This document shows, piece by piece, positions 52,608-62,917 of a stretch of 64,000 nucleotides of DNA. The notes under the pieces are model-generated. The model had not been told where the DNA came from, ran no database searches, and was given only the letters and a program-made list of their open reading frames with translations. The translations under genes and the position numbers were made by a program. The stretch is from Pseudoalteromonas holothuriae. GTDB taxonomy: Bacteria; Pseudomonadota; Gammaproteobacteria; Enterobacterales; Alteromonadaceae. The stretch's first letter is position 1. Each line of letters opens with the position of its first letter. The DNA is taken from contig NZ_CAMAPC010000001.1 of the NCBI RefSeq assembly GCF_945859825.1, forward strand, positions 372,001 through 436,000, in the 5' to 3' direction.

Positions 52608-54971
52608 ATGGTAGATAAAAACAATAATGACACAATCAAAACAAAGAAAAAGCCCACTCGTACCTCGCCTAAACCGTCTCGTACAAAAAGTAGCTCAGCT
52701 AAAAATAATAAGACCAAAAAGACTGTGCCACAATCTCGTTTTGGGGCATTTAAACAACGTGTATTGCAAACTTGTTGGCGATTTTTTTATAAAGGGTGTT
52801 TAGCTCTTTTGGTTATCGTAAGTTTTTATGTGATTTACCTTGACGCAAAAATCACTCGCCAGTTTGAAGGCAGCAAGTGGCAGCTGCCAGTTCAAGTTTA
52901 CGCGCGTGCTATGAATTTTTATCCCGAACAGTTTTTATCAGAAAAAGAAGTACTTTGGGAGTTAAAGCGTCTTAACTATTCTCAAGTGAATCATATTAGC
53001 CGCACGGGGCAGTATGTGCTGCAAGGGCGCACCATTAAAATACACCGCCGAGCATTTGAGTTTTATAATGGTGCGCAGTCAGGGCAAATATTTACCTTAA
53101 ATTTTGCAGGGAAGCGCTTAGCGAGTATTGTTGATAACAGTGGTCGGCGTATTGAGCAAGCACGTTTGGAGCCTGTTCAAATAGCGCGAATTGGCAACGA
53201 GTCAAAACAAGATAGAGAGTTTTTACCGCTAGATAAGTTCCCAAATATGCTAAAACAAGCCCTACTAGTAGTTGAAGATAGAGAGTTTTACAATCACCAT
53301 GGGGTTTCTGGGTGGTCAATTTTACGTGCCTTATACACTAACCTAAAAGCTGGCCGCACCGTGCAAGGTGGTAGTACATTAACGCAGCAATTAGCAAAAA
53401 ACTTTTATTTAACGCGGGAACGTTCACTGGTTAGGAAAATTAATGAAGCCTTTATTGCTTTGATATTAGATTATCGTTATAGCAAAGAGGAAATTTTAGA
53501 AGCATATCTAAATGAAGTGTACATGGGGCAAGCCTATAACCAAGGTGTTCATGGTATGGGGCTCGCTGCCGAGTTCTATTTTGCTAAGCCCGTCGATGAA
53601 CTTGAGTTTGATCAAATTGCGATGCTGGTTGCGATGGTCAAAGGGCCCTCTTATTATAACCCAAGGCGTTACCCGGAACGTGTGCAAGAGCGCAGAGATT
53701 TAGTATTACGTCTGCTGGCAGAGCAAGGTCATATTTCTAGTAAAGAGTTACGTCAGTCATTGGTGCGACCAATTACAATTGAGCCGTTAAACAAAGGTCG
53801 CCAGCAAAGTTATCCGGGTTATTTAGAGCTGGTTGATAGAGAGCTAAAAAGCTTATTGACTAATCAAGAAATTATTAATGCTGGGGTACGCATATTTACT
53901 TATTTTGATTTGCAAAAACAGGCAGCTATGGAAAAAGCGGTGAGCAAAGGGCTACCTTATTTAGAACGTCGCTTTACAACCAAAAACCTAGAAGCCGCAA
54001 TGATCTCTGTAAATGTTGAAAAGGGTGGGGTATCCGCTTTAGTCGCAGGCAGAGATGTGCGCTACAGTGGTTTTAATCGAGTTTTAGATACTAAACGCAA
54101 TATCGGCTCTTTAGTTAAACCTGCAGTGTATTTAACCGCATTAGAGAAACCACAGTATCACCTAGGTACATTACTTGAAGATGGGCCACTGCAAGTGACC
54201 GATGAATCTGGGGATGTTTGGCGTCCAGAGAATTTTGACCACAAATTTCGAGGCGTATTACCTCTTTATCAGGCGTTTAGTAAGAGTATTAATATACCTG
54301 CTGTAAACTTAGGGCTTGATGTGGGGGTACATAATGTCGCTTCGACACTGAAAAAACTAGGTATTGAGTCGCACATTAATCAATATCCATCATTGCTGCT
54401 AGGTGCCTTAGAGCTCTCAAGTTATGAGGTAGCACAAATGTATACGACGTTAGCTGCAAATGGCGTTTATAGACGACTTACTACTATCTCTGCGATGACC
54501 AATGCCACAGGTAAAGTATTGTATGAGCAAGATGTAATAAATCGTGAGCGCTTTGGTGAACAGGCCAGTTATATGACCAAGTTTGGGCTAAAAAAAGTGA
54601 CTAAAGAAGGCACTGCAAAACGCTTAAATCAGCATTTTCCGTCAATCCAATTAGCCGGCAAAACAGGCACTAGTAATGACTTGAGAGATAGCTGGTTTGC
54701 AGGCTTTGACCACAATACAGTAACGGTCACATGGTTAGGTAGAGATGATAACAAATCTACGGGGTTAACAGGTGCCAGTGGTGCGCTTGAACTTTACATT
54801 CGTTACTTAAAGCCTCTTAACCCACAAGCGATAGCAGATAAACGCCCGTCGAGTATTCGTTGGGCATTTGTCAATACATTAACAGGTAAACAAGCACCAC
54901 CAGGGTGCGGAAAAGTGATTCAATTACCTATGCGTACGAGTGAGTTTAAACCCCGACCATCATGTGATTAG
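52608..54971 (+). CDS. mrcB: Penicillin-binding protein 1B
   Basis: A 787-residue bifunctional class-A PBP. A basic Lys/Ser-rich cytoplasmic tail (1-55) and one transmembrane helix (about 62-82) precede a UB2H-like region. The glycosyltransferase domain follows (EDREFYNHHGVS with catalytic Glu, then GGSTLTQQLAKNFYLTRERS), and then the transpeptidase with SKS at Ser558-Lys559, and KTGTS at Lys685. It polymerises and cross-links peptidoglycan at the inner membrane. The order of domains and the UB2H-like part favour PBP1B over PBP1A. It converges with the chemotaxis gene at 54973, with one base between the stops. Confidence 0.93.
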   Translation: MVDKNNNDTIKTKKKPTRTSPKPSRTKSSSAKNNKTKKTVPQSRFGAFKQRVLQTCWRFFYKGCLALLVIVSFYVIYLDAKITRQFEGSKWQLPVQVYARAMNFYPEQFLSEKEVLWELKRLNYSQVNHISRTGQYVLQGRTIKIHRRAFEFYNGAQSGQIFTLNFAGKRLASIVDNSGRRIEQARLEPVQIARIGNESKQDREFLPLDKFPNMLKQALLVVEDREFYNHHGVSGWSILRALYTNLKAGRTVQGGSTLTQQLAKNFYLTRERSLVRKINEAFIALILDYRYSKEEILEAYLNEVYMGQAYNQGVHGMGLAAEFYFAKPVDELEFDQIAMLVAMVKGPSYYNPRRYPERVQERRDLVLRLLAEQGHISSKELRQSLVRPITIEPLNKGRQQSYPGYLELVDRELKSLLTNQEIINAGVRIFTYFDLQKQAAMEKAVSKGLPYLERRFTTKNLEAAMISVNVEKGGVSALVAGRDVRYSGFNRVLDTKRNIGSLVKPAVYLTALEKPQYHLGTLLEDGPLQVTDESGDVWRPENFDHKFRGVLPLYQAFSKSINIPAVNLGLDVGVHNVASTLKKLGIESHINQYPSLLLGALELSSYEVAQMYTTLAANGVYRRLTTISAMTNATGKVLYEQDVINRERFGEQASYMTKFGLKKVTKEGTAKRLNQHFPSIQLAGKTGTSNDLRDSWFAGFDHNTVTVTWLGRDDNKSTGLTGASGALELYIRYLKPLNPQAIADKRPSSIRWAFVNTLTGKQAPPGCGKVIQLPMRTSEFKPRPSCD

Positions 54972-54972
54972 T

Positions 54973-56817
54973 CTACGTTTTAAATTGACTCATCGCTGCT
55001 TGCAGGTGTTGAGCCATAGTAGCGAGTTTGTGTGCATCTTCTTCAGTTGCTACTGCAGAGCTTAGCGTATGCTCTGCAAGGCTATTTATCTCGCCTGCAT
55101 CACTAAGGGCTTGTTGCGTCGCTTGAGTTTGCTGTTGTACAAGTTGTGCAATATGAGCACCTTGCTCATCAATGTTAACCATGCTTTGTTGTGCTAACTG
55201 AAGGACTTGGTTAGTTTGCTCTGCAGCACTCACCCCTTGTTCCATTTTTTCAACACTGCTGCGCATTTTTGTTTGCGTGTCGTTAGATGCATGTTGTAAT
55301 GAATTAATAATAGTATGTATTTCTTCAGTTTGTTGTTGTGTTCTTTTCGCTAACGTACGTACTTCATCTGCAACAACCGCAAAGCCACGGCCTTGCTCAC
55401 CAGCACGTGCTGCTTCAATAGCGGCATTGAGTGCTAATAAGTTGGTTTGTTCGGCAATTTCGCTGATTGCGGCACTTACTTTACTGATGTTTTGGCTATC
55501 TTGGGCAAGTCTGTCTAATGCAATACGACTCTCTTCAAATTCTTTTTGTAATACGGTCATATGATTAGCAAGTTCGGTGGTGTTGTCTGAACTTTGCTTT
55601 ACTTGTATCGCAGCTGTGCTTGCCAGTTCAGTGGCGTGTTGTGCTGAGCTTTCAACTGAATCAGCAACCTGAGCCATTTCACTGAGTGCACCATGAATGG
55701 TGCTGATTTTATGCTGCTGTTGATCGACATCACCGCGCGTATCTTGGCTAATCTGGCTGAGTTTAGCTGTTGCGCTGTCAAGGTCAACGCTGGTGGTACT
55801 TACTTCTTGTAGCAGTGCAATAAATGCGGTGAGCACTTTGTTATATTGTGCCACAATAATGGTCATTTCATCTTTGCCATTAGGGGTTGCTTTAGCGCGT
55901 AAATCTCCTTGAGCAGCCAGTGATGCTGCATCAGAAAAATTAGAAATACTGCCTACAACAGCAAAATAAAACCCAAACATGAGATAAATGGCCAGTAGTA
56001 AACTCAGTGCTGAAGCAATAGCCACGCCATTTCTTATCCAAGTTTGCCTTGAAATCTTCTGTGCGAGCAATTGGTCCAGCAAAGGAGTTGCTTGAGCGAT
56101 GAGTGTTGCAACGTCATTTATGACGGTTTGGTGAATTTGTTTGAATTGTGAATTTGAAAGCTGTAATTGATCAGGGTCTAACAAATTCTGCTTAATGCTA
56201 CTTTGGTAACGAGTTAGGCTCGATTGTAAGCGCGTAATCGGTTGTTGCAACTGACTTTTGGTTTGTGAATTATTACTCATTGCGACATTTAGCTTGGTAT
56301 GAAGCTGCTGATAAAATGTCAGAAGTACTTTATTGAGATTAGATAAGGCAATAAAACTATCGGGTGTAAATTGACCTTGGCTGATAACTAAAGAGGCTTG
56401 TTCAGCTAACATATTTATTTGCTCAACCAAACGTGGTGTTGACTCAACTAAGGCACGGTTAATATAAGAGCGAGTGAGGTCATCATCAATGGCCAGCTTC
56501 GATTGAATAGACACTTGCTCTATAACTGAGTCTTGTTCACTGATCCGATAATTCGCTTTTCGAGCAATTGCATGATTATTACTCTCTTGCATCTGCATCA
56601 TGTTTTCAAGCAAGCGCGGATAAAGATTCAACCCTTGCTGTTGTTGCGCACTAATATTGATTGAGTGAGACAAAATATTGGTGAGAAAAAATAAACTTAA
56701 GCTAAGTGGTACTAGCAGAATACCAAACACTAAAGTGATTTTTGTTTTGTATTTTAGGTTTGCCATGAGTTGTATTGCAGGCGAACAGAAAGCTTTTAGT
56801 CCATGCATAGGGTTCAT
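54973..56817 (-). CDS. Methyl-accepting chemotaxis protein with long helical sensor
   Basis: A 614-residue receptor. The first hydrophobic segment (about 26-50) and second (about 268-292) enclose a periplasmic domain rich in Gln and Leu, probably a helical-bundle sensor. HAMP follows, then the signalling tip [21 protein letters not shown]. It has no C-terminal tether pentapeptide. The ribosome site is weak, so an internal Met18 is a possible start. It is distinct from the sCache receptor at 38880. Ligand unknown. Confidence 0.92.
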   Translation of the reverse strand: MNPMHGLKAFCSPAIQLMANLKYKTKITLVFGILLVPLSLSLFFLTNILSHSINISAQQQQGLNLYPRLLENMMQMQESNNHAIARKANYRISEQDSVIEQVSIQSKLAIDDDLTRSYINRALVESTPRLVEQINMLAEQASLVISQGQFTPDSFIALSNLNKVLLTFYQQLHTKLNVAMSNNSQTKSQLQQPITRLQSSLTRYQSSIKQNLLDPDQLQLSNSQFKQIHQTVINDVATLIAQATPLLDQLLAQKISRQTWIRNGVAIASALSLLLAIYLMFGFYFAVVGSISNFSDAASLAAQGDLRAKATPNGKDEMTIIVAQYNKVLTAFIALLQEVSTTSVDLDSATAKLSQISQDTRGDVDQQQHKISTIHGALSEMAQVADSVESSAQHATELASTAAIQVKQSSDNTTELANHMTVLQKEFEESRIALDRLAQDSQNISKVSAAISEIAEQTNLLALNAAIEAARAGEQGRGFAVVADEVRTLAKRTQQQTEEIHTIINSLQHASNDTQTKMRSSVEKMEQGVSAAEQTNQVLQLAQQSMVNIDEQGAHIAQLVQQQTQATQQALSDAGEINSLAEHTLSSAVATEEDAHKLATMAQHLQAAMSQFKT

Positions 56818-56963
56818 ATTCTTTTTAAGTTAGAGTGATATAGACCTGTTAAAAGATAATATTAGTTCAATATTTTTAAATTTGTTTAAAGCTAAGCAAT
56901 AGATGTGTGAGGAAAGTTGAAAAGTGCAGCCAGCAGAGGGTACCAGCTGCAATGAATTACCAA

Positions 56964-58244
56964 TTATAACTTTGCAAAAGCGCGCTTAGCCGCTGCAATA
57001 GTGTGATCAATATCTTGCTGAGTATGCATGGTACTCACAAAGCCAGCTTCAAATGCTGAAGGAGCAAGGTAAACACCTTCTTCAAGCATTAGGTGAAAGA
57101 ACTGCTTAAAACGTTCTAAATCACACTCGGTAGCTTGCTGAAAGCTATTTACACTGTCGGCGTTGGTAAAGAAAAACCCGAACATGCCGCCTGCATAATT
57201 TGTAGTCAGTGCAATGCCTGCTTCATCCGCAGCTTGTTGCAACCCAGCACATAGGGCTTGGCTTTTTGCTTCTAATTGTAGATGCAGTTCAGGCTCACTG
57301 AGTAATTCTAAAGCTTTAAGGCCTGCTGCCATAGCAATTGGATTGCCTGATAAAGTGCCTGCTTGATATACAGGGCCAACAGGCGCGATGTAATCCATGA
57401 TTTCTTGTTTACCACCAAAGGCACCAACAGGCATACCACCACCAATTACTTTACCTAAGCATGTTAAGTCTGGGGTAATATTGTAATATTGCTGCGCGCC
57501 ACCTAGTGCAACTCTAAAGCCGGTCATGACTTCGTCAAAAATTAGCACTGCATCATGTTCGTCACATACGCTGCGCAACCCTTCTAAAAAGCCAGCATTT
57601 GGTGGAATACAGTTCATATTGCCAGCAACTGGCTCAACTATAATACAAGCTATTTCGTTTTTATATTGCTCAAATATAGCTTTAACTTCATCTAAGTTAT
57701 TAAACGATACTGTTAGCGTATGCTTTGCAAAATCAGCAGGAATGCCTGGTGAATTTGGCACACCCATTGTAAGTGCGCCAGAGCCGGCTTTGACTAACAA
57801 AGAGTCGGCATGGCCATGGTAACAGCCTTCAAATTTTAATATTTTATCACGCCCTGTATAACCTCGCGCTAAGCGAATTGCACTCATGGTTGCTTCAGTA
57901 CCAGAGCTGACCATGCGTACTTTTTCAATTGAAGGCATAAGCTCTTTGACTTTTTCAGCCATTAAAATTTCAGTTTCAGTTGGCGCGCCATAGCTAAGGC
58001 CGTTTTCTACTGCGGCTAATACGGCTTGTTTAATTTGCGGATGATTGTGGCCTAAAATCATTGGCCCCCAAGAGCCAACGTAATCAATGTATTTATTGCC
58101 GTCTGCATCAAAGGTGTAAGGGCCTTGTGCTTTAGTGATAAATAGCGGCGTGCCACCCACACCATTAAATGCACGAACAGGAGAGTTCACACCACCAGGT
58201 ATTGAAGCTTGGGCGCGAGTGAATAAATCTTGGCTAATTGTCAT
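56964..58244 (-). CDS. hemL: Glutamate-1-semialdehyde 2,1-aminomutase
   Basis: A 426-residue PLP enzyme that makes 5-aminolevulinate for heme. '[13 protein letters not shown]', '[20 protein letters not shown]', FDEVMTGFR and Lys265 in [16 protein letters not shown] are diagnostic, and the lysine number equals that of the E. coli enzyme. It is followed on the same strand from the aspartate carbamoyltransferase gene by a 15-base gap. Its similarity to the aminotransferase domain at 30.6-32 kb shows where that domain came from in family terms; this one is the housekeeping copy. Confidence 0.96.
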   Translation of the reverse strand: MTISQDLFTRAQASIPGGVNSPVRAFNGVGGTPLFITKAQGPYTFDADGNKYIDYVGSWGPMILGHNHPQIKQAVLAAVENGLSYGAPTETEILMAEKVKELMPSIEKVRMVSSGTEATMSAIRLARGYTGRDKILKFEGCYHGHADSLLVKAGSGALTMGVPNSPGIPADFAKHTLTVSFNNLDEVKAIFEQYKNEIACIIVEPVAGNMNCIPPNAGFLEGLRSVCDEHDAVLIFDEVMTGFRVALGGAQQYYNITPDLTCLGKVIGGGMPVGAFGGKQEIMDYIAPVGPVYQAGTLSGNPIAMAAGLKALELLSEPELHLQLEAKSQALCAGLQQAADEAGIALTTNYAGGMFGFFFTNADSVNSFQQATECDLERFKQFFHLMLEEGVYLAPSAFEAGFVSTMHTQQDIDHTIAAAKRAFAKL

Positions 58245-58259
58245 GGTAATTCCTATCTA

Positions 58260-59276
58260 TTAACTGTTTCGTTTGCGGCTAAACCAAGGTACATCAGCGT
58301 CGTACTTTTCAACTTGGTTTTCGACTCCTAGAGTCAATGCAAACAATGCCATACGAATAAGTACGCCGTTTTGGACTTGGCGGAATATGGCTAGGTTATC
58401 GTTGTTATTTAAATCGTTGTCTAATTCATTGGCATCAAGACGGCTGTCTCTAGGCAATGGGTGCATTAATACTGAACTAGGCTTACAGTGGGCGTTATAA
58501 ATGGCTTGGCTTATCCGAAAGCCACCGCGATATTTGTTTGCTTCTTCTTGTGATGGAAAGCGCTCTTCTTGAATACGGGTTTGGTAAACAATATCGGCAG
58601 CTAGATTACCTTCCATTTGTGAGACCAGTTCAATTTTATGACCTGCATTACTAACGCTGTCCAAAATGTAATCTGGCATTTGTAAGCCATCTGGCGCGAC
58701 CATGCTAAAACGAATATTCTTGTAATGACATAGCAATTTTGAAAGAGAATGCACTGTTCGGCCATATTTTAAGTCACCAACAAGGGCAATGTGCATACCA
58801 TCGATGTCTTGCTTAAAACGAGCAAGTTCACGCTCTATGGTCAATAGGTCTAACAAAGCTTGAGTGGGGTGCTCATTTGGTCCATCACCGCCATTAATAA
58901 CGGGTACATCTGAGCCTGTAGCAAATTCACTAACAGACCCCGCATCAGGATGACGCATAGCAACTGCATCAGCATAGGCAGAAATTACCCGAGCAGTATC
59001 ATACAAAGACTCGCCTTTTGCCAGCGCAGAGCTTTGCATGCCTGTGGTCTCTCGCACTATGCCACCTAATAGGTTAAATGCCGTTCCAAAGCTAACTCGG
59101 GTACGTGTGCTGGGTTCAAAAAATAAATTTGCTAGGATAGCTCCTTCGAGCACACGAGTTCGTTTGTGCTTTTTTGCATAGGGCTCCATTTTTTTGGCAA
59201 CGGCAAAAATATGCTCTATTGCTTCTCTGTCTAGTTGGTTGACAGAAAGAATGTTTTCACCTTGGAAACTTAACAT
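58260..59276 (-). CDS. pyrB: Aspartate carbamoyltransferase
   Basis: A 338-residue transcarbamoylase catalysing carbamoyl phosphate plus aspartate to carbamoyl aspartate in pyrimidine synthesis. FFEPSTRTRVSF binds carbamoyl phosphate, 'GDGPNEHPTQALLDL' and VLMHPLPR complete the active site. The ATG at 59276 has AGGAA upstream, unlike a GTG six codons earlier. It is longer than the E. coli catalytic chain by about 27 residues, mostly at the C-terminus, and no pyrI lies next to it. The symbol is given by function, not by a shared operon. Confidence 0.9.
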   Translation of the reverse strand: MLSFQGENILSVNQLDREAIEHIFAVAKKMEPYAKKHKRTRVLEGAILANLFFEPSTRTRVSFGTAFNLLGGIVRETTGMQSSALAKGESLYDTARVISAYADAVAMRHPDAGSVSEFATGSDVPVINGGDGPNEHPTQALLDLLTIERELARFKQDIDGMHIALVGDLKYGRTVHSLSKLLCHYKNIRFSMVAPDGLQMPDYILDSVSNAGHKIELVSQMEGNLAADIVYQTRIQEERFPSQEEANKYRGGFRISQAIYNAHCKPSSVLMHPLPRDSRLDANELDNDLNNNDNLAIFRQVQNGVLIRMALFALTLGVENQVEKYDADVPWFSRKRNS

Positions 59277-59384
59277 GAGGCGGTTCCTAATCACAACTTA
59301 ACAATGGGTCACGCTCAATGGGTAACCCAACCTTAGTAACGCGCACAAAACATCGCGGTTATTTGGCGCGCTATCATAACATAG

Positions 59385-59819
59385 TTATAGATTAGGTTTG
59401 AGTGTTGCGAGCATTACTATGACTAATAAAAGTATGACTGGGAACTCATTAAAAAATCGGTAAAAGCGGTGGCTTTTTGTATTACGGTCGTGCTTAAAGT
59501 CATTGAGTAACTTAAAGCAGTAGCCATGATATGCGTACAGGATAATTACCAAAGTTAATTTATAGTGAAGCCACATACTATGGCGAAACCATTCTCTGCC
59601 GTACTCATAAATGGTGAGTACGCCAAATACCAGTGTAAATAATGCAAAGGGAGTGACAAAAAACAGAAGGCGTCGCTCCATAATTTTTAGCATGGCACTG
59701 CAGGGTTTTTCTTCAGTCATTGCATGATAAACAAACAGGCGGGGTAGATAAAAAATCCCAGCAAACCAGGCAATCATAAAAAAGATATGCAGTGCTTTAT
59801 AAATCAGTAGTGCGCTCAT
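59385..59819 (-). CDS. hemJ: Protoporphyrinogen IX oxidase HemJ
   Basis: A 144-residue membrane protein with four transmembrane segments. 'ALHIFFMIAWFAGIFYLPRLFVYHA' holds the conserved His of the family, and the C-terminus 'FFNEFPVILLLVIVMLATLKP' is the family ending. HemJ oxidises protoporphyrinogen IX to protoporphyrin IX in many bacteria without HemG or HemY. It starts ten bases after the CLC gene on the same strand, and hemL is two genes further on, so heme genes cluster here. Confidence 0.9.
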   Translation of the reverse strand: MSALLIYKALHIFFMIAWFAGIFYLPRLFVYHAMTEEKPCSAMLKIMERRLLFFVTPFALFTLVFGVLTIYEYGREWFRHSMWLHYKLTLVIILYAYHGYCFKLLNDFKHDRNTKSHRFYRFFNEFPVILLLVIVMLATLKPNL

Positions 59820-59829
59820 TATGTCCTCG

Positions 59830-61530
59830 TTAAAGTAAGCTGTTACGAATAGTTAAAATATGGCGAATTTGATCCCACCTAAGTAGGCCCATAATTTGTT
59901 GATCATCTTTTTGGCTGTAAACATACACAGCACCGCTTCGTTTGTCCTTTAAAATATCAAAAGCATCTGAAAGCGTGGCTTGGCTACTGAGCCCTTGCAA
60001 AGGGATATAAGAAATCGTCATGCTTTGATCGCTCATTAAGCTCAAATCATATTCAGCGAGTCGATAACCATTGTCTTTGTCATGTACAATCAGAGGTGTT
60101 TGGCTGTTCACTGCAGCTAGAGTTTCTTTTATTTGTTCTTTATCACTTGAATAAAGTAATTTAAAGTTTTCATCCATTTCTTCCATTATGCCGACCTTTT
60201 GTAGTGCTTCACTCGCAGGGGATACTTGATAGGGAAGGCCTTGAAAATCTAATTGTTGTAAGAAAATAGAGCGATTGCCAAACACTTGCAGGGCTGTAAT
60301 GTAAGCTGCAGAGATAACCAGCATAGCAGGAACAATGATTTGAGGGTTTGATGTTAATTCCATCACTGCCGTTAAAGCAGCAAGAGGTGCATGCAGTGTT
60401 GCTGCCAGTAAGCCGGCCATTCCAAGGACACCATAAGTACCACTGACATCTAATCCTGGAGTAATAAATTGTGCAAAGAATGACATGAGGGTGCCCATAA
60501 CAACTCCTAAACCTATGACTGGGCCAATGAGCCCACCTGGAATACCTAACCCAATTGCAAACAAGGTGGCTAATAATTTTGCAATTAACACGGTTGTAAG
60601 TAACTGCATATTTTCAGGTGAGTCTACCGCAAGACGAATAGCGCTCATACCTGATCCCATCGCTTCGGGGACCATGTAGCCAATGAGACCTGCAATGAGT
60701 CCAGCTAACATTAACCGGGGGAACATATTGACCGACTTAAAGGTTTTTATAATAAGCATTAAGTTTTGATTAAAACCAAAGGCGACAGCGCCTAACACTG
60801 CACCGCATAGGATAAGATATGGATAGTGCCAGAAACTTAACGGTGTAATACTTATTAGGGCAAGTTCGCTGTCATGACCAAAGACAAATTGTGTGGCAAG
60901 GGCACCGGTGACCGCAGCAAGCATGATTGGTACAAAAATGTGGATTTTATACTCTCTAAGTACAACTTCCATAACAAAAATAACAGCGGCAAGTGGTGTG
61001 TTAAATGAAGCAGCAATACCTGCTGCTACACCACAACCGGCCAATGTTCTGGCTGAGTTAAGCGGTAAGTGAAGGCGATGAGCTAAAATGCTTGCCCCAG
61101 TTGCGCCCATATGCACAGAAGGCCCTTCTCGACCAACAGAAAAGCCACAGACTAATGCAACTGCACCGCCAAAAAACTGATTTGCACTATTCCAAATTGG
61201 CATTTTCCCGTAGTGGTGTTTAATTCGGTGAATGACAAAGGGGATCCCTAAACGGTAGTGTTTAAAGCCGGTTAAATCTGCGAATACGGCAATCAGTAGA
61301 GCGCCCAGCACAGGCAAAATAACGCGTTGATATTCAGCTAGGGTAGAGAAATCCTCGGAGGTTTGTAAAAACAACCCTTGTACATGTACGATAGTAAGGC
61401 GAAAGAGGATAATCAAAATTGCAGCCAATAATCCCGCAACAACGCCCAACAGGCATAATTGAACGGACGTTTTTGGTTTGGCAAGTCGACGCCTTAAAGT
61501 ATCCAGCGACATGTTTGAATTCCAAGTCAT
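59830..61530 (-). CDS. CLC chloride channel/antiporter with CBS tail
   Basis: A 566-residue CLC protein of the ClcB/EriC branch. GREGPSVHMGA contains the gating Glu, MGSGMSAI and GIPGGLIGPVIGLG are the other ion-site segments. About ten or more transmembrane helices fill residues 20-430. A cytoplasmic part (about 440-566) contains CBS-like sequence, absent from E. coli ClcA. ATG at 61530 or 61512 could start translation. It is divergent from erpA and upstream of hemJ in one operon. Confidence 0.88.
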   Translation of the reverse strand: MTWNSNMSLDTLRRRLAKPKTSVQLCLLGVVAGLLAAILIILFRLTIVHVQGLFLQTSEDFSTLAEYQRVILPVLGALLIAVFADLTGFKHYRLGIPFVIHRIKHHYGKMPIWNSANQFFGGAVALVCGFSVGREGPSVHMGATGASILAHRLHLPLNSARTLAGCGVAAGIAASFNTPLAAVIFVMEVVLREYKIHIFVPIMLAAVTGALATQFVFGHDSELALISITPLSFWHYPYLILCGAVLGAVAFGFNQNLMLIIKTFKSVNMFPRLMLAGLIAGLIGYMVPEAMGSGMSAIRLAVDSPENMQLLTTVLIAKLLATLFAIGLGIPGGLIGPVIGLGVVMGTLMSFFAQFITPGLDVSGTYGVLGMAGLLAATLHAPLAALTAVMELTSNPQIIVPAMLVISAAYITALQVFGNRSIFLQQLDFQGLPYQVSPASEALQKVGIMEEMDENFKLLYSSDKEQIKETLAAVNSQTPLIVHDKDNGYRLAEYDLSLMSDQSMTISYIPLQGLSSQATLSDAFDILKDKRSGAVYVYSQKDDQQIMGLLRWDQIRHILTIRNSLL

Positions 61531-61697
61531 AATAAGGACTTAAGTTTATCAAAAAAATGTCATAGCGTCCTTGCTAAGTAAATAATTAATTCTGTTTTTT
61601 GTTTAACTAGAGCGTAGCATTGGTAAATATCTATACTTGATTAAAATACTCGGGTATTAGATAATCGTGCTATAAAATGTACAAGGGTCGAGTGATA

Positions 61698-62036
61698 ATG
61701 TCTGAACAGTTACCTATTCAATTTAGTGATGCAGCAGCAAATCGAGTAAAAGAACTCATCGAGGAAGAAGAAAACCCGGAGCTAAAGTTGCGTGTTTATG
61801 TAACTGGTGGTGGTTGCTCTGGTTTCCAATATGGTTTTACGTTTGATGAAAAAGCGAATCCGGGCGATTTAGAGATTGTAAAAAATGGTGTGACCATGGT
61901 GGTTGACCCAATGAGCATTCAATACCTCCTAGATGGTGTGGTTGATTATACCGAGGGTTTAGAAGGTGCTCGCTTTTTTGTGAATAACCCCAATGCGACA
62001 ACAACCTGTGGCTGTGGCGCTAGCTTTAGCGTTTAG
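61698..62036 (+). CDS. erpA: Iron-sulfur cluster insertion protein ErpA
   Basis: A 112-residue A-type carrier. The ATG at 61698 gives the usual ErpA length and N-terminus ([20 protein letters not shown]); an in-frame ATG seven codons earlier is rejected. The three cluster-binding Cys are in GGGCSGF and TTCGCGASF. It transfers iron-sulfur clusters to targets such as IspG. It has its own promoter region in the gap divergent from the CLC gene and a strong terminator. Confidence 0.95.
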   Translation: MSEQLPIQFSDAAANRVKELIEEEENPELKLRVYVTGGGCSGFQYGFTFDEKANPGDLEIVKNGVTMVVDPMSIQYLLDGVVDYTEGLEGARFFVNNPNATTTCGCGASFSV

Positions 62037-62053
62037 GGCATTGATTTATGAAT

Positions 62054-62081
62054 AAAGCCACTTATTACAGTGGCTTTTTTT
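62054..62081 (+). terminator. Terminator of erpA
   Basis: The stem AAAGCCACT/AGTGGCTTT with a six-base loop ends in seven T. It lies 17 bases after erpA and abuts the stop of the opposing 58-residue gene, for which it may act in reverse. Confidence 0.92.
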
Positions 62082-62256
62082 ATGCCTGATGAGTGACTTG
62101 AATCATTAGTGCAAAGAAACCTAGTACAAAAGTACTGAATGCCAAAATATATAAGAAACCTTTTTTTCCTTTTTTGATGGGCACTCCATTAGTGCGTAAA
62201 AAGCAATACCAAGCAAAGCACAGTAAAATTGGTAATAAAAATAGCAATCTGATCAT
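62080..62256 (-). CDS. Small two-helix membrane protein, 58 residues
   Basis: An uninterrupted ATG-to-TAA frame on the minus strand. It has two hydrophobic segments: residues about 2-20 (MIRLLFLLPILLCFAWYCF) and about 34-52 ('GFLYILAFSTFVLGFFALMI'), joined by a basic loop with three Lys pairs (PIKKGKKG). The positively charged loop predicts both ends outside. AGGCT lies nine bases before the ATG. It converges on erpA and shares its terminator. I do not recognise the family. The clean amphipathic layout and the tight fit between terminator and next gene argue that it is real. Confidence 0.6.
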   Translation of the reverse strand: MIRLLFLLPILLCFAWYCFLRTNGVPIKKGKKGFLYILAFSTFVLGFFALMIQVTHQA

Positions 62257-62512
62257 ATATATTCAGCCTAGATTAGTGTTGATCTGTTAATGTTAGACAT
62301 AAGTACATAACTTTTAAAGAAAAATAATTTATTATTAAAAGTGGTACATTTTATAAAATATTTGTTAAAGTTATGGGGCTTTATCACTGCGATAAAAATT
62401 TTTAAATATATAAAGTTTTAATTAGGTGTTAAAAGAATTATAGTCTATACCTAATTGGGTACATAGGGACAAAGCGAGTTATTCACTCTGTTGTTATGCT
62501 ATACAATATAGT

Positions 62513-62551
62513 ATTTCAAATGAGACGGGCACATTTCATTTGAAATTTTTT
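62513..62551 (+). promoter_or_regulatory. Hairpin with T tract in the leader of the XRE gene
   Basis: Perfect 11-base arms ATTTCAAATGA and TCATTTGAAAT (62513-62523 and 62536-62546) enclose 12 bases and run into six T. This is the form of an intrinsic terminator, yet it lies 31 bases before the start of the regulator gene, so it may act as an attenuator. The rest of the 325-base gap (62257-62581) is AT-rich and also carries the spaced inverted repeat AATTAGGT...ACCTAATT (62420-62456), a possible operator. Confidence 0.55.
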
Positions 62552-62581
62552 ATTAAAATCATCTAGTAGGAGATGTATAAT

Positions 62582-62821
62582 ATGATGGGAAAAACGGTTT
62601 CTTCTGAAGAAAACGGTAAGCTAACAAAATGGCTCAAATCTAAGCGCCACGAGAAAGGCCATACAATGCGCAGCCTTGCACAGGTTTTGGGTACTCCGCA
62701 TTCTTTTATTGGAAAAATTGAAAACCAAGAGCGTCGTTTAGATGTGATTGAGTTTTTACGCTACTGTGAAGCACTTGAGGTTGACCCATATGAGGGACTT
62801 CACTTGCTAAAAGATGATTAG
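62582..62821 (+). CDS. Small XRE-family HTH regulator
   Basis: A 79-residue helix-turn-helix protein. The HTH occupies about residues 20-60 ('RSLAQVLGTPHSFIGKIENQERRLDVIEFLRYCEAL' in broken form: SLAQ, SFIGKIENQERR, DVIEFL), which is a Cro/CI-type domain and nearly the whole protein. ATG at 62582 is chosen since AGGAG lies nine bases ahead; the upstream ATG at 62573 abuts the Shine-Dalgarno. It is a single gene between erpA and the AmpG-like gene. Target unknown; self-regulation through the inverted repeats upstream is plausible. Confidence 0.82.
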   Translation: MMGKTVSSEENGKLTKWLKSKRHEKGHTMRSLAQVLGTPHSFIGKIENQERRLDVIEFLRYCEALEVDPYEGLHLLKDD

Positions 62822-62917
62822 TAAAGCTCTTTGATACAGTAAGGTGCAGGGATTTGCACCTAGATATTACCTCCAAAGCACTTTATATAACCCTTTAGTA
62901 ACATATCTAGACATCGC

